From contig CALNXK010000031.1 of NCBI GenBank assembly GCA_942486035.1, positions 3,096,001-3,160,000 of the forward strand: DNA of 64,000 nt, written 5' to 3'. The notes under the pieces are model-generated. The model was not told the DNA's origin, made no database searches, and was given only the letters and a program-made list of their open reading frames with translations. Origin of the DNA: Porites lobata (Eukaryota; Cnidaria; Anthozoa; Scleractinia; Poritidae). Positions within the stretch are counted from its first letter, which is position 1. Each line of letters begins with the position of its first letter. Position numbers and translations under genes: made by a program. This document shows positions 63,912-64,000 of the stretch, one piece after another.

Positions 63912-64000
63912 ATTACATATGTTGAGATCAAAGAAACTTTGGTAGTAGTTCGCTTTACTTAATCTCGTAAGATTAATGATTTATTTCTGTAAAATTTGTA

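Larger units (their letters stand above)
61732..64000 (-). mobile_element. CR1/L2-like LINE nested in BEL integrase, 5' end beyond window
   Basis: On the minus strand the order is RT, C-terminal region, 3' UTR and a (TTG)n tail touching the integrase at about 61731-61752. The 5' side (endonuclease and ORF1) lies past 64000. It has frameshifts at about 62620-62795 and near 63980, so it is a dead copy, but it is younger than the BEL element it interrupts. Confidence 0.85.

Overview
This looks like eukaryotic (metazoan) nuclear DNA: non-coding, AT-rich, full of microsatellites and retrotransposon remains. The BEL/Pao and LINE protein remains and the (TTG)n LINE tails resemble elements I know from cnidarian (coral or sea anemone) genomes. 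That assignment is inference from family resemblance, not from a diagnostic gene. I see no intact host protein gene.

Layout. 1-1801 is single-copy flank with only weak small ORFs. 1802-56619 is one uninterrupted head-to-tail array of a 2.5-2.7 kb unit: 20 complete copies plus a 21st cut at its right end (about 54.8 kb). 56620-57396 is the antisense N-terminal gag of an LTR (BEL/Pao-like) element, followed by its probable LTR at 57397-57680. About 57680-61731 holds a decayed sense-strand BEL/Pao gag-pol. From 61732 to the window end a minus-strand CR1/L2-like LINE is nested in the BEL integrase.

Each array unit has, in + order: (i) a 5'-truncated LINE 3' end: reverse transcriptase C-terminal region with a CxxC...H...C finger, a 3' UTR stem-loop, AATAAA and a short (GTT)n tail; (ii) about 600 bp of unrecognised sequence; (iii) a CCAAT box and an ATTTGCAT octamer; (iv) an 88-nt tRNA-like element with good A and B boxes; (v) an A-rich tail, then a G-rich stretch with a (GATA)n microsatellite and GGGAA repeats; (vi) a 24-bp inverted repeat whose loop is a G-quadruplex motif; (vii) a T8-T14 run; (viii) about 700 bp of unrecognised sequence with splice-like signals.

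The array has blocks: units 1-4, units 5-11, mosaic units 12-13, and units 14-21. Type A and type B differ by a 31-bp indel, a 6-bp indel and more than ten point differences, as expected for regional homogenisation by unequal crossing-over or gene conversion. One unit (18) carries an about 850-bp strongly diverged segment between near-identical flanks, and one (13) has its GATA microsatellite replaced by a 9-bp repeat.

The most interesting possibility is that the unit carries a Pol III transcription unit: tRNA-like promoter, then about 450 nt without TTTT, then a hairpin with a G-quadruplex loop, then a T-run. This has been amplified about 21 times. It is inference and needs RNA evidence.
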